A DNA stretch of 64,000 nt, from positions 558,001 to 622,000 of the forward strand of contig NZ_VCDK01000006.1 of the NCBI RefSeq assembly GCF_007995215.1, read 5' to 3'. Below are positions 54,136 to 63,502 of the stretch, in pieces (the first letter of the stretch is position 1; every line of letters begins with the position of its first letter). The stretch comes from Shimia ponticola. GTDB taxonomy: Bacteria > Pseudomonadota > Alphaproteobacteria > Rhodobacterales > Rhodobacteraceae. Position numbers and translations under genes: made by a program. Under the pieces are notes generated by a model. It had not been told where the DNA came from. It saw nothing but the letters and a program-made list of their open reading frames with translations, and ran no database searches.

Positions 54136-55458
54136 ATGGGTCGTCTGTCTGTCGCATCCGTTCTGTTGATGTTGAGCTTTGGAATGGCTGCGCCTCTAGG
54201 GGCAAAGTCACTGTCCGAGGCCGAAAACCCCACAGAATTTCCGCCGTCTGACTACAATGGCCGCCAATATGTGGACAGCTCAGGCTGCGTCTATGTGCGC
54301 GCTGGTTTTGACGGCAACGTCAAATGGGTGCCACGGGTCACGCGTCAGCGTCAGGTCGTCTGTGGCCAAACCCCGACATTCGCACGTGCAAAGCCTGCGA
54401 CGGTTGCACCTGCGCCGCGTCCGGCTGCGGTCGCCAATCGCCCAGCCCCCGTTGCCGCGCCCCCACGGCCAACGCCGCGTACAGCCCCCGCACCTCAGCG
54501 GCGAGTAGCGCAAGCCACGCCGCGTCCGACACAGGCCCGCCGTGTTGCAGCGCCCCAGACCCTTGCCGCGCCTGCGATTGAGATCGTTCGCGCGCCGCAC
54601 CCACCCAAAGCAGGCACCAATGCAGCGCGCGGTTGCTCCGGCGGCGATGCGCTGACCCAGCGCTATACCAATCCCGGCGCGCGCTGCGGTCCACAGACAC
54701 AAAGCCCATCGGCTGGTTTCCGTGTTGTGCAGGGTGGCACGGCGCTTGCCGGATCGCAGGGAGGCGTCATTCAGATCACTGGCGCGAATGGCGTGAAACG
54801 GGTGGTGCCGGTCGCACCGAAGGTGCCCCATGGTTTCCGCCCGGCTTGGGACGACGGTCGTCTGAACCCATTCAGGGGCGTGCCGACCTATACAACAAGC
54901 CCGAACGTCGCGCAGGGCGGGCCGATTGTGATCGCTGGTGCGCCCGGGTTCCAACGCGGGACCTCCGGCACCGATCACGGGTATGATTTGGCTTGGACCA
55001 AGACCCCGCCGCATCTGTTGTTTGACCGCCGGTCCGGGCTGGTCGTCGGGCATGAATTCCCGCAACTGAAATATCCAAATACATCTGTGGCAGCGGCTGG
55101 TGGCGCAGCGACCAAAACGGTGACACGGCGCGCAGGCACAGTTGTTTCGACCAAGGCCGCCCCGCGTCCTGCACCCAGCATCGCGCCATCGGTCGCACCG
55201 CGTCAGGCGGCGGTCGTGGCTCCCACGCTGGCGCACCGCCACATTCAGGTCGCGACCTATGCCTCAATGGCCGCCGCTACGGCAGACGCTCAGCGTCTGG
55301 CCAATGCCGGATTGCCAACGCGGATCGGGAAATACACACGCGATGGGCAGCGGCGTCAGGTGATCGTGCTTGGCCCGTTCACCAATGCGAGCGCACTAAA
55401 TTCGGCCCTTGGGACCGCGCGCTCCTATGGGTTCTCGCAAGCGTTTAGCCGGAAATAG
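54136..55458 (+). CDS. SPOR-domain exported protein
   Basis: A 440-residue protein with a signal peptide (residues 1-22, ending PLGAKS). A first domain (about 25-85) contains QYVDSSGCVYVRAGFDGNVKWVPRV. A long Pro/Ala/Arg-rich linker (about 85-170) follows. The C-terminal SPOR domain covers about 365-440 (HIQVATYASMAAATADAQRLANAGLPTRIGKY). SPOR domains bind denuded peptidoglycan at the division site. I start at 54136, with GGGGAGAGCT upstream. Confidence 0.88.
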   Translation: MGRLSVASVLLMLSFGMAAPLGAKSLSEAENPTEFPPSDYNGRQYVDSSGCVYVRAGFDGNVKWVPRVTRQRQVVCGQTPTFARAKPATVAPAPRPAAVANRPAPVAAPPRPTPRTAPAPQRRVAQATPRPTQARRVAAPQTLAAPAIEIVRAPHPPKAGTNAARGCSGGDALTQRYTNPGARCGPQTQSPSAGFRVVQGGTALAGSQGGVIQITGANGVKRVVPVAPKVPHGFRPAWDDGRLNPFRGVPTYTTSPNVAQGGPIVIAGAPGFQRGTSGTDHGYDLAWTKTPPHLLFDRRSGLVVGHEFPQLKYPNTSVAAAGGAATKTVTRRAGTVVSTKAAPRPAPSIAPSVAPRQAAVVAPTLAHRHIQVATYASMAAATADAQRLANAGLPTRIGKYTRDGQRRQVIVLGPFTNASALNSALGTARSYGFSQAFSRK

Positions 55459-55460
55459 CT

Positions 55461-56480
55461 TTACTCGGTTTCGCAGATGCCTTGCAGGCTGATCCATTCG
55501 CCATCGCTGAGAAGCGGTGTCGTTTGTGTTTCGTAAAACGGGTCAGCCTCGATCAGATCAAGAGTGGTTTCGCCTGTGACATCCTTGGCCAAGGCATAAG
55601 GGCGCGATGACACTTCGGCGGTCTTGAAGGTTTCGAGCAATGCAGCAGTCGAAGCAGGCGGGTCCGAGCGCAACAGAAGGTATTCTGCATAGGCGTCCAA
55701 GGTCTCAGACGCAATTTGGCCGGTGGTCAAAAGCTGAACGGTGCTCCAGGTGCCGGTTGCCTCCAGCATTTGGCGTAGCGGATCATTGCTGGCTGCGGAT
55801 GCAGCGGCGGCGATGGCGTATCCTGCTGGGACGGCGGGATCGTCATGATCTTCGATCGTTTTGCGCCCCATGGCGATGGTGCCCCCGGGTAGGACGCGGG
55901 TGGTCTCCGGACCGGACCTAAGAACGAGTAAAGTGTGATCCCCTGACGGCAGGATGCGGGCGTTCAGCTTGGACAGGGCCACAGCCCCGAAGGGCTCGGC
56001 GCAGGGCTGACCCGTGAGGCGGATGACGCGCGTCTGAAGCTCTTGCCCGATATCGGCGCGTTTGACCTGTGGTACGACGGTGGTTGCATGGTTGACCAAG
56101 GCATCGGGCAACCACCACAGCCCCAGATAACCCACAGTTGCAAAGCTGGCAGTGAGCAGAAGCCACCGCAGACGTCCAGGGCGTGGGCGCGCGCGGTCAA
56201 TGCTGCGTTGCACCTTTTCGATGGCGTCGATCATGTCCGTGTCGGCGAGTTCGATCGTCTCGGCCTCTGTGCCGTCGGGACTAAACAGTGCAGGAAGATT
56301 GCCGGGGTTCACCCTGTGAACGGCAGCAAGCGACCAATGCGTCAGCGCTTGGCCTGCGCTGTCCGATAAGACCAACGTGGCTTTGCCAAAGGAAACGCCG
56401 ACCTCACGCCGCTGCGCCTCTGGGCCAGAGCGCCAGAGGCCGACGGTCTCTAACCGTTCGAATTCCTTGAGTGCTGTCAT
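55461..56480 (-). CDS. Membrane-anchored protein of unknown function
   Basis: A 339-residue protein. Residues 1-100 form a cytoplasmic domain (WRSGPEAQRREVGVSFGKATLVL), one membrane segment follows (LRWLLLTASFATVGYLGLWWLPDALV), and about 210 residues lie outside. The outer domain has FGAVALSKLNARILPSG and VLPGGTIAMGRKTIEDHDDPAVPAGYAIAAA, a layout faintly like membrane-bound zinc proteases, but no HExxH is present. It converges with the SPOR gene two bases past its stop. Family not recognised. Confidence 0.75.
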   Translation of the reverse strand: MTALKEFERLETVGLWRSGPEAQRREVGVSFGKATLVLSDSAGQALTHWSLAAVHRVNPGNLPALFSPDGTEAETIELADTDMIDAIEKVQRSIDRARPRPGRLRWLLLTASFATVGYLGLWWLPDALVNHATTVVPQVKRADIGQELQTRVIRLTGQPCAEPFGAVALSKLNARILPSGDHTLLVLRSGPETTRVLPGGTIAMGRKTIEDHDDPAVPAGYAIAAAASAASNDPLRQMLEATGTWSTVQLLTTGQIASETLDAYAEYLLLRSDPPASTAALLETFKTAEVSSRPYALAKDVTGETTLDLIEADPFYETQTTPLLSDGEWISLQGICETE

Positions 56481-56600
56481 GTCGGGCTGCTCTGCCTCTA
56501 TTTCCAGCAGAGTATCGCAAATTGCTGCATCTCACAATGGAAGGGACAATGGGAAAGGGCCGCCGTGCCATAGTGTTTTTCTCAGGCCCTGACGGTTGGG

Positions 56601-56876
56601 TCAGATGCAGCCGGTCATCCGTGCGGGCAGCACGATGAACGATCCGTTTTGGTACAGTCTGCGTGCCAGATCGCCCTCGGTTGAGGCAAGGGTTACCGAA
56701 AACCGTGTGGCATCCAGGATCGCGACATCTGCGGCCATCGTCGAGATTAGGTCATCATTTGGAAAAAGGACCAGAACGGCAGGTGCCGCATCGCTTATAA
56801 GCGTGACGCCTACAAGGAGGCCAAGCCAGCCGACGACCATGCAAAAAGATGCGAACAGAATACCCCTAATAGTCAT
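56601..56876 (-). CDS. Small membrane protein, last gene of the exported-oxidase operon
   Basis: A 91-residue protein with one N-terminal hydrophobic segment (ILFASFCMVVGWLGLLVGVTLIS) and a short outer part (VAILDATRFSVTLASTEGDLARRLYQNG). Its start overlaps the end of the gene before it by 11 bases, so it belongs to the four-gene operon. Unknown family. Confidence 0.68.
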   Translation of the reverse strand: MTIRGILFASFCMVVGWLGLLVGVTLISDAAPAVLVLFPNDDLISTMAADVAILDATRFSVTLASTEGDLARRLYQNGSFIVLPARMTGCI

Positions 56877-57918
56877 GGATATGCTCTAGCCGTGAGGATG
56901 TGCTTTTGATCCCGCGAAGGTCGTTTGCAAGCTCACGCACTTTGGTCAGCACCACATGCCGATGATCTTCAAAGCCTTGCCGCGCAGAACTGAAGATCGC
57001 CTTTGGATGGCTGGGTTCGTGCGAGATAATTGTGAACATGATGTCATCATTGCCTGCGATTTCGACAAAATCCACACCGGCTTGGGCCATGTCACGCATC
57101 AGATGGGTCAGCGCCCGGTAGCGGATCGTTTCAATCTGAGTGCCACGTTCGGTAGGCCCAATGACCCGCACACCTTCGAACCCGGCAAGCATGTCGTCAG
57201 TCGCTCCGGTGACGATCATCCTGAGCGTCAACTCATCTGCGCCAACCTCGGCGACGGCGGCAGCTATGACATCGGCATAAGCGGCTTTGGCACGGTATTC
57301 GAGACCAAGGGCCATACGGCGTTCCCGGTCGCGGAACCCGCTGGTTGCCGTGTCGCTCAGCGCCTGCGCATCGGCTGCAAAGTCCCATTTGTACCACGGC
57401 ACCTGTCTTAGGAAGATGGCGTAATCAGTGGCCTGCTCCGCCGAGAGATCATCAAGCGCAGCCCGCTCCGGTCCACAAATAGCGGCGGAAAGGCGTCCCA
57501 GTGTTTCCTCGTACATGGCCTTCGCCAAGAGCTCGGCCGTGAAGCTGACTCCAATGACATAAACCAGTTGTTTGGTGTCACCGTCTACGGAACCAAGCTG
57601 TCCGGATGCTTTGGAAAGCGCACAGTTGGCGCGCCAGAAACCACGGATGGCAGCAAGGTAATCGAACTGATGCGGATCACCTGAAGAAATGACATGCGCG
57701 TAGTCTTCGTAAGCATGGACGATATGCCATTCCGGATAGGTCATCAGCGTGCGCGTCTCCAACCGGTGCTCTGTCGGGTCGGTCAGCGATGTATAGGGGG
57801 TTGGCTCACCTTCTGCTCGGCACATGATTTCGGAATAGGCCACAGGCGACAGAAGGCCCGCTGCGACGAGCAGCATGAGGGCAACCAGCCTGATCGCCCA
57901 ACGCCAAAGCGACCTCAT
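56866..57918 (-). CDS. Membrane-anchored unknown protein, third gene of the exported-oxidase operon
   Basis: A 350-residue protein with one N-terminal anchor or signal (MRSLWRWAIRLVALMLLVAAGLLSPVAYS) and a helical outer domain: TYPEWHIVHAYEDYAHVISSG, FDYLAAIRGFWRANCALSKAS, GVSFTAELLAKAMYEETLG, RQVPWYKWDF. The repeated Tyr/Trp/His-rich helices may form a binding pocket, but no catalytic motif is evident. The start at 57918 overlaps the upstream gene by four bases. Family not recognised. Confidence 0.72.
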   Translation of the reverse strand: MRSLWRWAIRLVALMLLVAAGLLSPVAYSEIMCRAEGEPTPYTSLTDPTEHRLETRTLMTYPEWHIVHAYEDYAHVISSGDPHQFDYLAAIRGFWRANCALSKASGQLGSVDGDTKQLVYVIGVSFTAELLAKAMYEETLGRLSAAICGPERAALDDLSAEQATDYAIFLRQVPWYKWDFAADAQALSDTATSGFRDRERRMALGLEYRAKAAYADVIAAAVAEVGADELTLRMIVTGATDDMLAGFEGVRVIGPTERGTQIETIRYRALTHLMRDMAQAGVDFVEIAGNDDIMFTIISHEPSHPKAIFSSARQGFEDHRHVVLTKVRELANDLRGIKSTSSRLEHIHDY

Positions 57919-58325
57919 GCGGGCCGACCAATATTGCGCACACCCGCCCACAGAGCGATGCCACCCAAGATGAGATGCGGTGCATTGGCCAGAACGCGGC
58001 CTAGCGACAGGTTCATACCCTCGGACGCATTGGTGAAGATGCCGAGGTCAAGATAGCCGTACCCGGTGAAAAAGCCGAAGACGCCGTCGCCGAGATAAGC
58101 CAGACCAAAGAGCAGCATGAACATGCGCGCGGCCCGGTGTGACACCAGTGCCGCAACAAGCGCCCAAAGTGCCGAGGCCACGTGCAGAGCGTCATCATAG
58201 ATATCGAGCGCGAATATCCCGAACGCACGACCCTGTGCATCGGTCAGTCCCGGCACATAGTTCAGGGAGGCCGCGATCAGGAGCGCGCCGACATAGGCGA
58301 GGCATAGTTTCTGCATGGATGTCAT
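57915..58325 (-). CDS. DUF4383-like four-helix membrane protein
   Basis: A 136-residue membrane protein with four segments: LCLAYVGALLIAASLNYVPG, ALHVASALWALVAALVS, MFMLLFGLAYLGDGVFGFF and LILGGIALWAGV. The aromatic/Gly pattern and DDALHVASALWAL and NLSLGRVLANAPHLILGG resemble DUF4383. It overlaps genes on both sides by four bases within the operon. Possible membrane partner for the oxidase encoded before it. Confidence 0.75.
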   Translation of the reverse strand: MTSMQKLCLAYVGALLIAASLNYVPGLTDAQGRAFGIFALDIYDDALHVASALWALVAALVSHRAARMFMLLFGLAYLGDGVFGFFTGYGYLDLGIFTNASEGMNLSLGRVLANAPHLILGGIALWAGVRNIGRPA

Positions 58326-59809
58326 AGCGGCTCCAGATAGGTGTCCCAGAAGTTGCTGCCGAGGATCGTGGTTGGATCAAGCGCGCGTTTCTTCGCGGCG
58401 AACTCTGCGGCTGCGGGGTAGACGTTGGTGAATTGATCCAACCGGGCATGCGGCCGATAGGGCAGGTAATACGCCCCGCCATCCGCTGCGATACGGTCGA
58501 TCAGGGCCTGTGTCATTCGTTTCATGTCCGCTTCCGCGCGTTGGGTCATTTCCTGACTAAATGACATGACCGCCGCGATCCGCGGTGTGGTCGCGTAAGC
58601 CAATTCGCTTTGGTCGTCTTGGGCGACATAGCGGAGGGTGACGTTCAAGAACTCTTGGTAGGACGCCGGTATAATCTCGCGGCAGGCCTGCAGAAACGGC
58701 TCAAAGGCATCAAAGCTGACGAAGTATTCGTGCAAGATGTCGGTGCGGTCGGGATTGCGGTCATCGAGTGTGACGACCGGTTCATTGATCAGCGAATTGC
58801 GCGTGACCGCGCCGCCGCCGATCATTGGACCCAAGGTGGTTTCATTCCACCAACGGAACGACTTCATGGTCTCGTTGCCAAGCTGCGCCCGATAGAGTCG
58901 GCTGGCCAAATGTGACACCCAACCCGAACCTGACGCAGCCGGAAGATCAGATTGATCGTCGGAATGACGAAAAGTCACAAGCAGCCCCTTTTCAAAAAAG
59001 GAGCTGCGTTCGACGTTGAGCCGTCCATAGGCCATGCCAACACTTGGGTCGGATACCGCTGCCTGAAAGGCGGAGGGGAATGCACTGGCGTCCATCTCCG
59101 CAAAGCTGGGTGTCAGGCGCGTGTTGGGCACCATGTCGACTTCAAGGTCGATGATGACCCCGATCAACCCGTATCCCCCCATGGCGAGGTTAAAGAGATC
59201 GCTGTTTTCGGTTGGCGAACAGGTCACCAAGTCACCGGATGGCAGGATCATCCTGAGCGCGCGAACGGTGACTCCCATCGGACCAAAGGGGACGGGCCAG
59301 CCGTGGGCATTGACCGAGAATGTCGCTGCGACGCCAAAGTCGTTGTTCGATTGCATGACAGCGGGCGACCATCCCATCGGATCGAGCGCAGAAATGACCT
59401 GCGACCACCGTGCACCTGCGTGAACGCGATAGGTTTGGGCGGCTGTGTCGATCTCGATATTGCCATTGTCCAAGGTCACGGCTGTGCCGTTCCTCGGAAT
59501 GGCCTGTCCGCCCATGGAATGCCGCGCTGCGCCCACGTTAAAGGGGCGGCCTTCAAGACCGGCATCAGCCATTTCCTTGCGAATTGCTGCGATGAGAGTG
59601 TCACCGGCATCGTCGGAGAGCGTCAGGTGCTTGTGGATCGGTGTCGCTGACAGCCCGCTCGCGTCGTTGAGTACAGGGCCTGCGTGGGTCGCGTTTGCGG
59701 GGCGTGTGCCATCAAGAACAGGAAGGTCGCCGCCCAGTGTACGTGCAGCGCCCCAACCCACAGCCGCACCACCAAGAGCGAGCGCCGAGCGCCGTGTGAG
59801 TGACTTCAT
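58322..59809 (-). CDS. Tat-exported FAD-dependent oxidase, first gene of its operon
   Basis: A 495-residue flavoprotein of the vanillyl-alcohol-oxidase fold, near the aldonolactone-oxidase branch. A twin-arginine signal (LTRRSALALGGAAVGWGAA) leads to the FAD_binding_4 domain: RHSMGGQAIPRNGTAV, VHAGARWSQVISALDPMG, the FAD pocket GVAATFSVNAHGWPVPFGP and NLAMGGYGLIGVIIDLEV. The C-terminal substrate domain ends FAAKKRALDPTTILGSNFWDTYLEPL. Export of a flavin oxidase through Tat with three coupled membrane proteins is unusual. Substrate unknown. Confidence 0.87.
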   Translation of the reverse strand: MKSLTRRSALALGGAAVGWGAARTLGGDLPVLDGTRPANATHAGPVLNDASGLSATPIHKHLTLSDDAGDTLIAAIRKEMADAGLEGRPFNVGAARHSMGGQAIPRNGTAVTLDNGNIEIDTAAQTYRVHAGARWSQVISALDPMGWSPAVMQSNNDFGVAATFSVNAHGWPVPFGPMGVTVRALRMILPSGDLVTCSPTENSDLFNLAMGGYGLIGVIIDLEVDMVPNTRLTPSFAEMDASAFPSAFQAAVSDPSVGMAYGRLNVERSSFFEKGLLVTFRHSDDQSDLPAASGSGWVSHLASRLYRAQLGNETMKSFRWWNETTLGPMIGGGAVTRNSLINEPVVTLDDRNPDRTDILHEYFVSFDAFEPFLQACREIIPASYQEFLNVTLRYVAQDDQSELAYATTPRIAAVMSFSQEMTQRAEADMKRMTQALIDRIAADGGAYYLPYRPHARLDQFTNVYPAAAEFAAKKRALDPTTILGSNFWDTYLEPL

Positions 59810-60045
59810 GGTTCGCGTGCTCCGGCATTGTCGTTATCACCGCGCAATTCACAGGGCCTTGTGAGACCGGGTTAAACCAACCCCATGGCCGCACCGGGTT
59901 TCTGCGCTTTGCTGAGTGTCACTTTTGCATGCGACCGGCCCGGCTCAAGTGCGGTTTTTCTGACATTGTAATGCGCACAGGAATGCATAGGCCCTGCGTG
60001 AGTTATGCAAGGCTATGATTTGATTTGGTTTTTTGAGGGATTCAT

Positions 60046-60061
60046 CTGCGCAGGAGCGCAG
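60046..60061 (-). terminator. Short hairpin after the acyl-CoA ligase gene
   Basis: CTGCGC/GCGCAG with a four-base loop, 12 bases after the stop on the minus strand, followed some bases later by a short T-poor stretch. Weak. Confidence 0.35.
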
Positions 60062-60072
60062 ATGTTCCGTGT

Positions 60073-61701
60073 TCAGGCCATCTCTTTGGCCTGCGTGCGT
60101 AGTTCAAACTTCTGGATTTTGCCCGTGGATGTCTTTGGCAATTCCTGGAAAACCACCATCTTGGGTGTCTTAAAACCGGCCAGACGTTCACGCGCAAAGG
60201 CGATGAGTTCCTTGTCCGTGACCTCCGCGCCGTCCTTGAGTTCGACGAATGCACAGGGCACCTCGCCCCATTTGTCGTCGGGCTTTGCGACAACTGCACA
60301 TAGCGACACGGCGGGGTGGTGCATCAGGATGCCTTCGACCTCGACCGAGGACACGTTTTCGCCGCCTGAGATGATGATATCCTTCGCGCGGTCCGCGATC
60401 TGGATATAGCTGTTGGGGTGTTGCAGCGCGATGTCGCCCGAGTGGAAATAACCGCCTGCAAAGGCTTCTTCGGTCGCTTCGGGGTTCTTGAGATACCCTT
60501 TCATGACGGAATTGCCGCGCATAACGATTTCCCCGGTCGCCTGACCGTCCTGCGGAATCTGTGTCATGTCTGATGAGACGACAGTGATGTCCTCCATCAT
60601 AGGGAAGGCGACGCCCTGCTGTGCTTTGATCGAGGCCTTTTCGTCAGGGGCCATTGTGTCCCAATCGCCGTCCCAAAGGCATTCGGTGACGTGGCCGTAG
60701 GTTTCCGTCAGGCCGTAGACCTGAGTGACGTTGAAGCCGAGTTTCTCGATGGCAGCGAGGGTTGCTGCGGCCGGCGGTGCGCCTGCGGTGAAGACTTCGA
60801 CTGTGTGATCAAAGGGACGACGGCTGTCTTCAGGTGCGTTGACGATCAGGTTCAAGACAATAGGTGCACCGCCGAAATGCGTGACGCCGTGATCGGCAAT
60901 GGCGTCATAGATGGCGTTGGGGGTGATATCGCGGCAGCAGACAACGGTGCCGCCAAGGACGGGCATCATCCAGCTGTGGTTCCACCCATTGCAGTGGAAC
61001 AGTGGCACGATGGCAAGGAACTTGGGGTTCAGCGTCATGCGCCAGCTGATGACCGTGCCCATGGTCATCAGGTAGGCCCCGCGATGGTGGTAAACGACGC
61101 CCTTGGGCCGGCCCGTGGTGCCCGAAGTATAGTTCAGCGCGAGGCTTTCCCATTCATCCTCTGGCATGATCCAGTTGAAATCCGCATCGCCGGTCGAAAG
61201 GACCTCTTCGTATTCCGGATAGCGCCCGGTGGCCGGAAAACCTGCCCCCGCATCGGCGACCTCGATGATTTTTGGGGCGTCACCTTGCATGGCGTCGATC
61301 GCGGCTTCGGCGAGGTCCATGAATTGGGTATCGACCAACACGACCTTGGCTTCGCCATGGTCGAAAATGTAGGCCACGGTCGCCACATCGAGGCGGATGT
61401 TGATTGTGTTTAATACAGCGCCGGTGGCAGGCACGGCAAAATGTGCCTCGACCTGTGCCGGAATGTTTGGAAGCAGAGTGGCGACCACGTCCCCCGGTTT
61501 GACACCCATGCCGACCAGCGCAGAGGCCATGCGGGTCACCCGGGTGTGGTAGTCGGCGTAGGTGGTTTCCTTGTCCTGATAGACCAACGCGGTCTTCTTT
61601 GGGAACACCTTGGCCGCACGACGCAAATGCGACAGGGGTGTCAGCGGAACGTAATTCGCTGCACGCTTTTCCAGTCCGCGCTCATCCTGCAACCAACCCA
61701 T
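60073..61701 (-). CDS. Acyl-CoA ligase, DmdB-like (3-methylmercaptopropionate-CoA ligase type)
   Basis: A 542-residue AMP-forming ligase. The P-loop is NYTSGTTGRPKGVVYHHRG, then FHCNGWNHSWMMP, VYGLTETYGHVTEC, YFHSGDIALQHPNSYIQIADRAKDIIISGGENVSSVEVE and the catalytic lysine in LPKTSTGKIQKFEL. Length and the GWNHSW and TETYG segments match DmdB and related medium-chain ligases of roseobacters, which activate methylmercaptopropionate from DMSP. Fatty-acid substrates are an alternative. Confidence 0.85.
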   Translation of the reverse strand: MGWLQDERGLEKRAANYVPLTPLSHLRRAAKVFPKKTALVYQDKETTYADYHTRVTRMASALVGMGVKPGDVVATLLPNIPAQVEAHFAVPATGAVLNTINIRLDVATVAYIFDHGEAKVVLVDTQFMDLAEAAIDAMQGDAPKIIEVADAGAGFPATGRYPEYEEVLSTGDADFNWIMPEDEWESLALNYTSGTTGRPKGVVYHHRGAYLMTMGTVISWRMTLNPKFLAIVPLFHCNGWNHSWMMPVLGGTVVCCRDITPNAIYDAIADHGVTHFGGAPIVLNLIVNAPEDSRRPFDHTVEVFTAGAPPAAATLAAIEKLGFNVTQVYGLTETYGHVTECLWDGDWDTMAPDEKASIKAQQGVAFPMMEDITVVSSDMTQIPQDGQATGEIVMRGNSVMKGYLKNPEATEEAFAGGYFHSGDIALQHPNSYIQIADRAKDIIISGGENVSSVEVEGILMHHPAVSLCAVVAKPDDKWGEVPCAFVELKDGAEVTDKELIAFARERLAGFKTPKMVVFQELPKTSTGKIQKFELRTQAKEMA

Positions 61702-61739
61702 GTGACCCTCCCGTTGATCTTTGGCTTTGATGTGTCGTT

Positions 61740-62675
61740 ATGAGGCTTGCGACGCCAAAGTCAAAGCGCGAAAAGGCGGCTGTGTTGACGCGTACTGAAA
61801 TGGTTTCTCAGCCGATGACGGCAGCCGGTCTTACTGTTGGGGCCATGTTTCTGATTGCGGTCAGCGACAACGGCACTCCGGCGGTCGCGGAGCATATCGG
61901 TCTTTGGCAGTTTCATTATTTACGGTCGTCCATAGCGCTCGCTGTTCTGGCGGCGATGGCAAGTGTTCTTGGCTGGTCTCTAGCGCCCGCAAACTGGCGC
62001 GGTGTCACCGCCCGAGGCGGGCTGCACGCCATTGCTATGGTGATCTATTTTGGTTGCGCCGCCTTTCTGCCGGTGACGCAGGTTTTGGCAGCCTTGTTCA
62101 CAGCGCCGTTGTTCCTGCTTCTTTTGGGGGTGTTCGAAGGCAAACGGCCCGATGCCGGTCGCTTTGGGCTGACACTGCTTGGCTTCATGGGGTGTCTGGC
62201 CGTGGTTCAACCGGATTTCTCGACGCTGGGCCTGATATCTGCCGCCTCTTTTGTCGCCGCGATCTTTTACGGGTTGGGCAATTCGGTCACCTCAACGTGG
62301 TGCCGGGATGAAAGCCCTTGGGTCATGGTTGGCGTTTACCTCGCGATCCTTGCCTTAGTCGGGGCCATCGGGTTGCTGCTGACACCAGGCGGCGACAGTT
62401 TTCTGACACGGTCTTGGGTGCAGCCGCCGCGCCATGTCTGGTTCATCCTTATCGGACAGGCTGTTGCATCCTTGATTGCGTTGGCGATGCTGACGCGGGC
62501 CTATCAATTGGCGACACCGACCTTCACCGGCGCGTGGGAGTATTCTGTTCTGATCCTCGCAGCGATCGTTGGATATGTTCTGTGGGGACAAACCGTTAAT
62601 TTCGCAGCGGTGTTGGGCATCTGTACGATCCTGATCACGGGCTTTGTGCTGGCGTTAAGGGGGGATCCAACGTGA
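61740..62675 (+). CDS. EamA/DMT-superfamily transporter
   Basis: A 311-residue membrane protein with ten predicted segments in two EamA halves. The first half contains HYLRSSIALAVLAAMAS and FLPVTQVLAALFTAPLFLLLLGVF; the second ends with TFTGAWEYSVLILAAIVGYVLWGQTV. It is an RhaT/YdcZ-type drug/metabolite carrier of unknown substrate. The first 20 residues are polar and the start may lie later (ATG at 61800). Its stop overlaps the sulfotransferase start by four bases. Confidence 0.9.
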   Translation: MRLATPKSKREKAAVLTRTEMVSQPMTAAGLTVGAMFLIAVSDNGTPAVAEHIGLWQFHYLRSSIALAVLAAMASVLGWSLAPANWRGVTARGGLHAIAMVIYFGCAAFLPVTQVLAALFTAPLFLLLLGVFEGKRPDAGRFGLTLLGFMGCLAVVQPDFSTLGLISAASFVAAIFYGLGNSVTSTWCRDESPWVMVGVYLAILALVGAIGLLLTPGGDSFLTRSWVQPPRHVWFILIGQAVASLIALAMLTRAYQLATPTFTGAWEYSVLILAAIVGYVLWGQTVNFAAVLGICTILITGFVLALRGDPT

Positions 62676-63325
62676 TCCTGTCGCGTGGGCGCGGCTATCT
62701 GTTCATCCATATCCCCAAGACCGGGGGCACGTCGCTTGCGCTTGCGCTAGAAGAGCGGGCCAAGGCGGATGATGAAATGCTTGGTGACACACCCAAAGCC
62801 CGCAAACGGCGCGGGCGGTTGAAGGGGGTAGAGGTCGCCGGGCGTCTTTGGAAACATTCGACGTTGCGAGATCTGCGAGGTTTGGTCACCGAAGATGATC
62901 TCGACACACTGTTCATCGTGACACTTGTGAGGAACCCGTGGGATCGCTGTGTCAGTTATTATCATTGGCTTCGTGATCAGACCTTTGATCATCCAGCGGT
63001 TAGCCTTGCCAAAGCAGAGGCTTTCAAGGGTTTCCTGACAAGCGCGCATACACAAGCTACGCTGCGCTCCAACCCATATGCAAGCTACGTCACGGACTGG
63101 CACGGTCAGCACCGCTGTGGGTGTTATATCCGGCTTGAGCACCTTGCAGATGATTTGCAGGCATTTGAGGATCATCTGGGCTTTGCCCTCAACGTGCCGC
63201 ACGTGAACCAATCAGAGCGTGAAAGCGACTATCGCGCTGCCTATGACGATTCGACACGCGATTTGATCGGCGAGATTTGCGCCGATGACATTGCGCGCTT
63301 TGGCTACAAATTCGATTCAGATTAG
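62672..63325 (+). CDS. Sulfotransferase family protein
   Basis: A 217-residue PAPS-dependent sulfotransferase-like protein. The 5'-PSB loop is YLFIHIPKTGGTSLALALEE and the 3'-PB segment is LVRNPWDRCVSYYHWLRDQ. Between them is a charged insert (TPKARKRRGRLKGVEVAG). It resembles the Sulfotransfer_2 group, which acts on carbohydrates. It starts at a GTG overlapping the transporter stop, so the two may handle one product. Confidence 0.9.
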   Translation: MILSRGRGYLFIHIPKTGGTSLALALEERAKADDEMLGDTPKARKRRGRLKGVEVAGRLWKHSTLRDLRGLVTEDDLDTLFIVTLVRNPWDRCVSYYHWLRDQTFDHPAVSLAKAEAFKGFLTSAHTQATLRSNPYASYVTDWHGQHRCGCYIRLEHLADDLQAFEDHLGFALNVPHVNQSERESDYRAAYDDSTRDLIGEICADDIARFGYKFDSD

Positions 63326-63502
63326 GGCCGTTTTTTAAAACAATTCAGGCCCATCACTGGCGATTGACCTGCCTCAGGCATCAATGCCGCAAACATGCCG
63401 AAATGCGGGCCAAGGTCTGACGCAGCCCAAGAGCCAAGTATGCCTGTCGCCCAAGCTGCCCGGGCGAATTGTTTTGATAATGAGTTTGCAAGGGAGAGGA
63501 CC

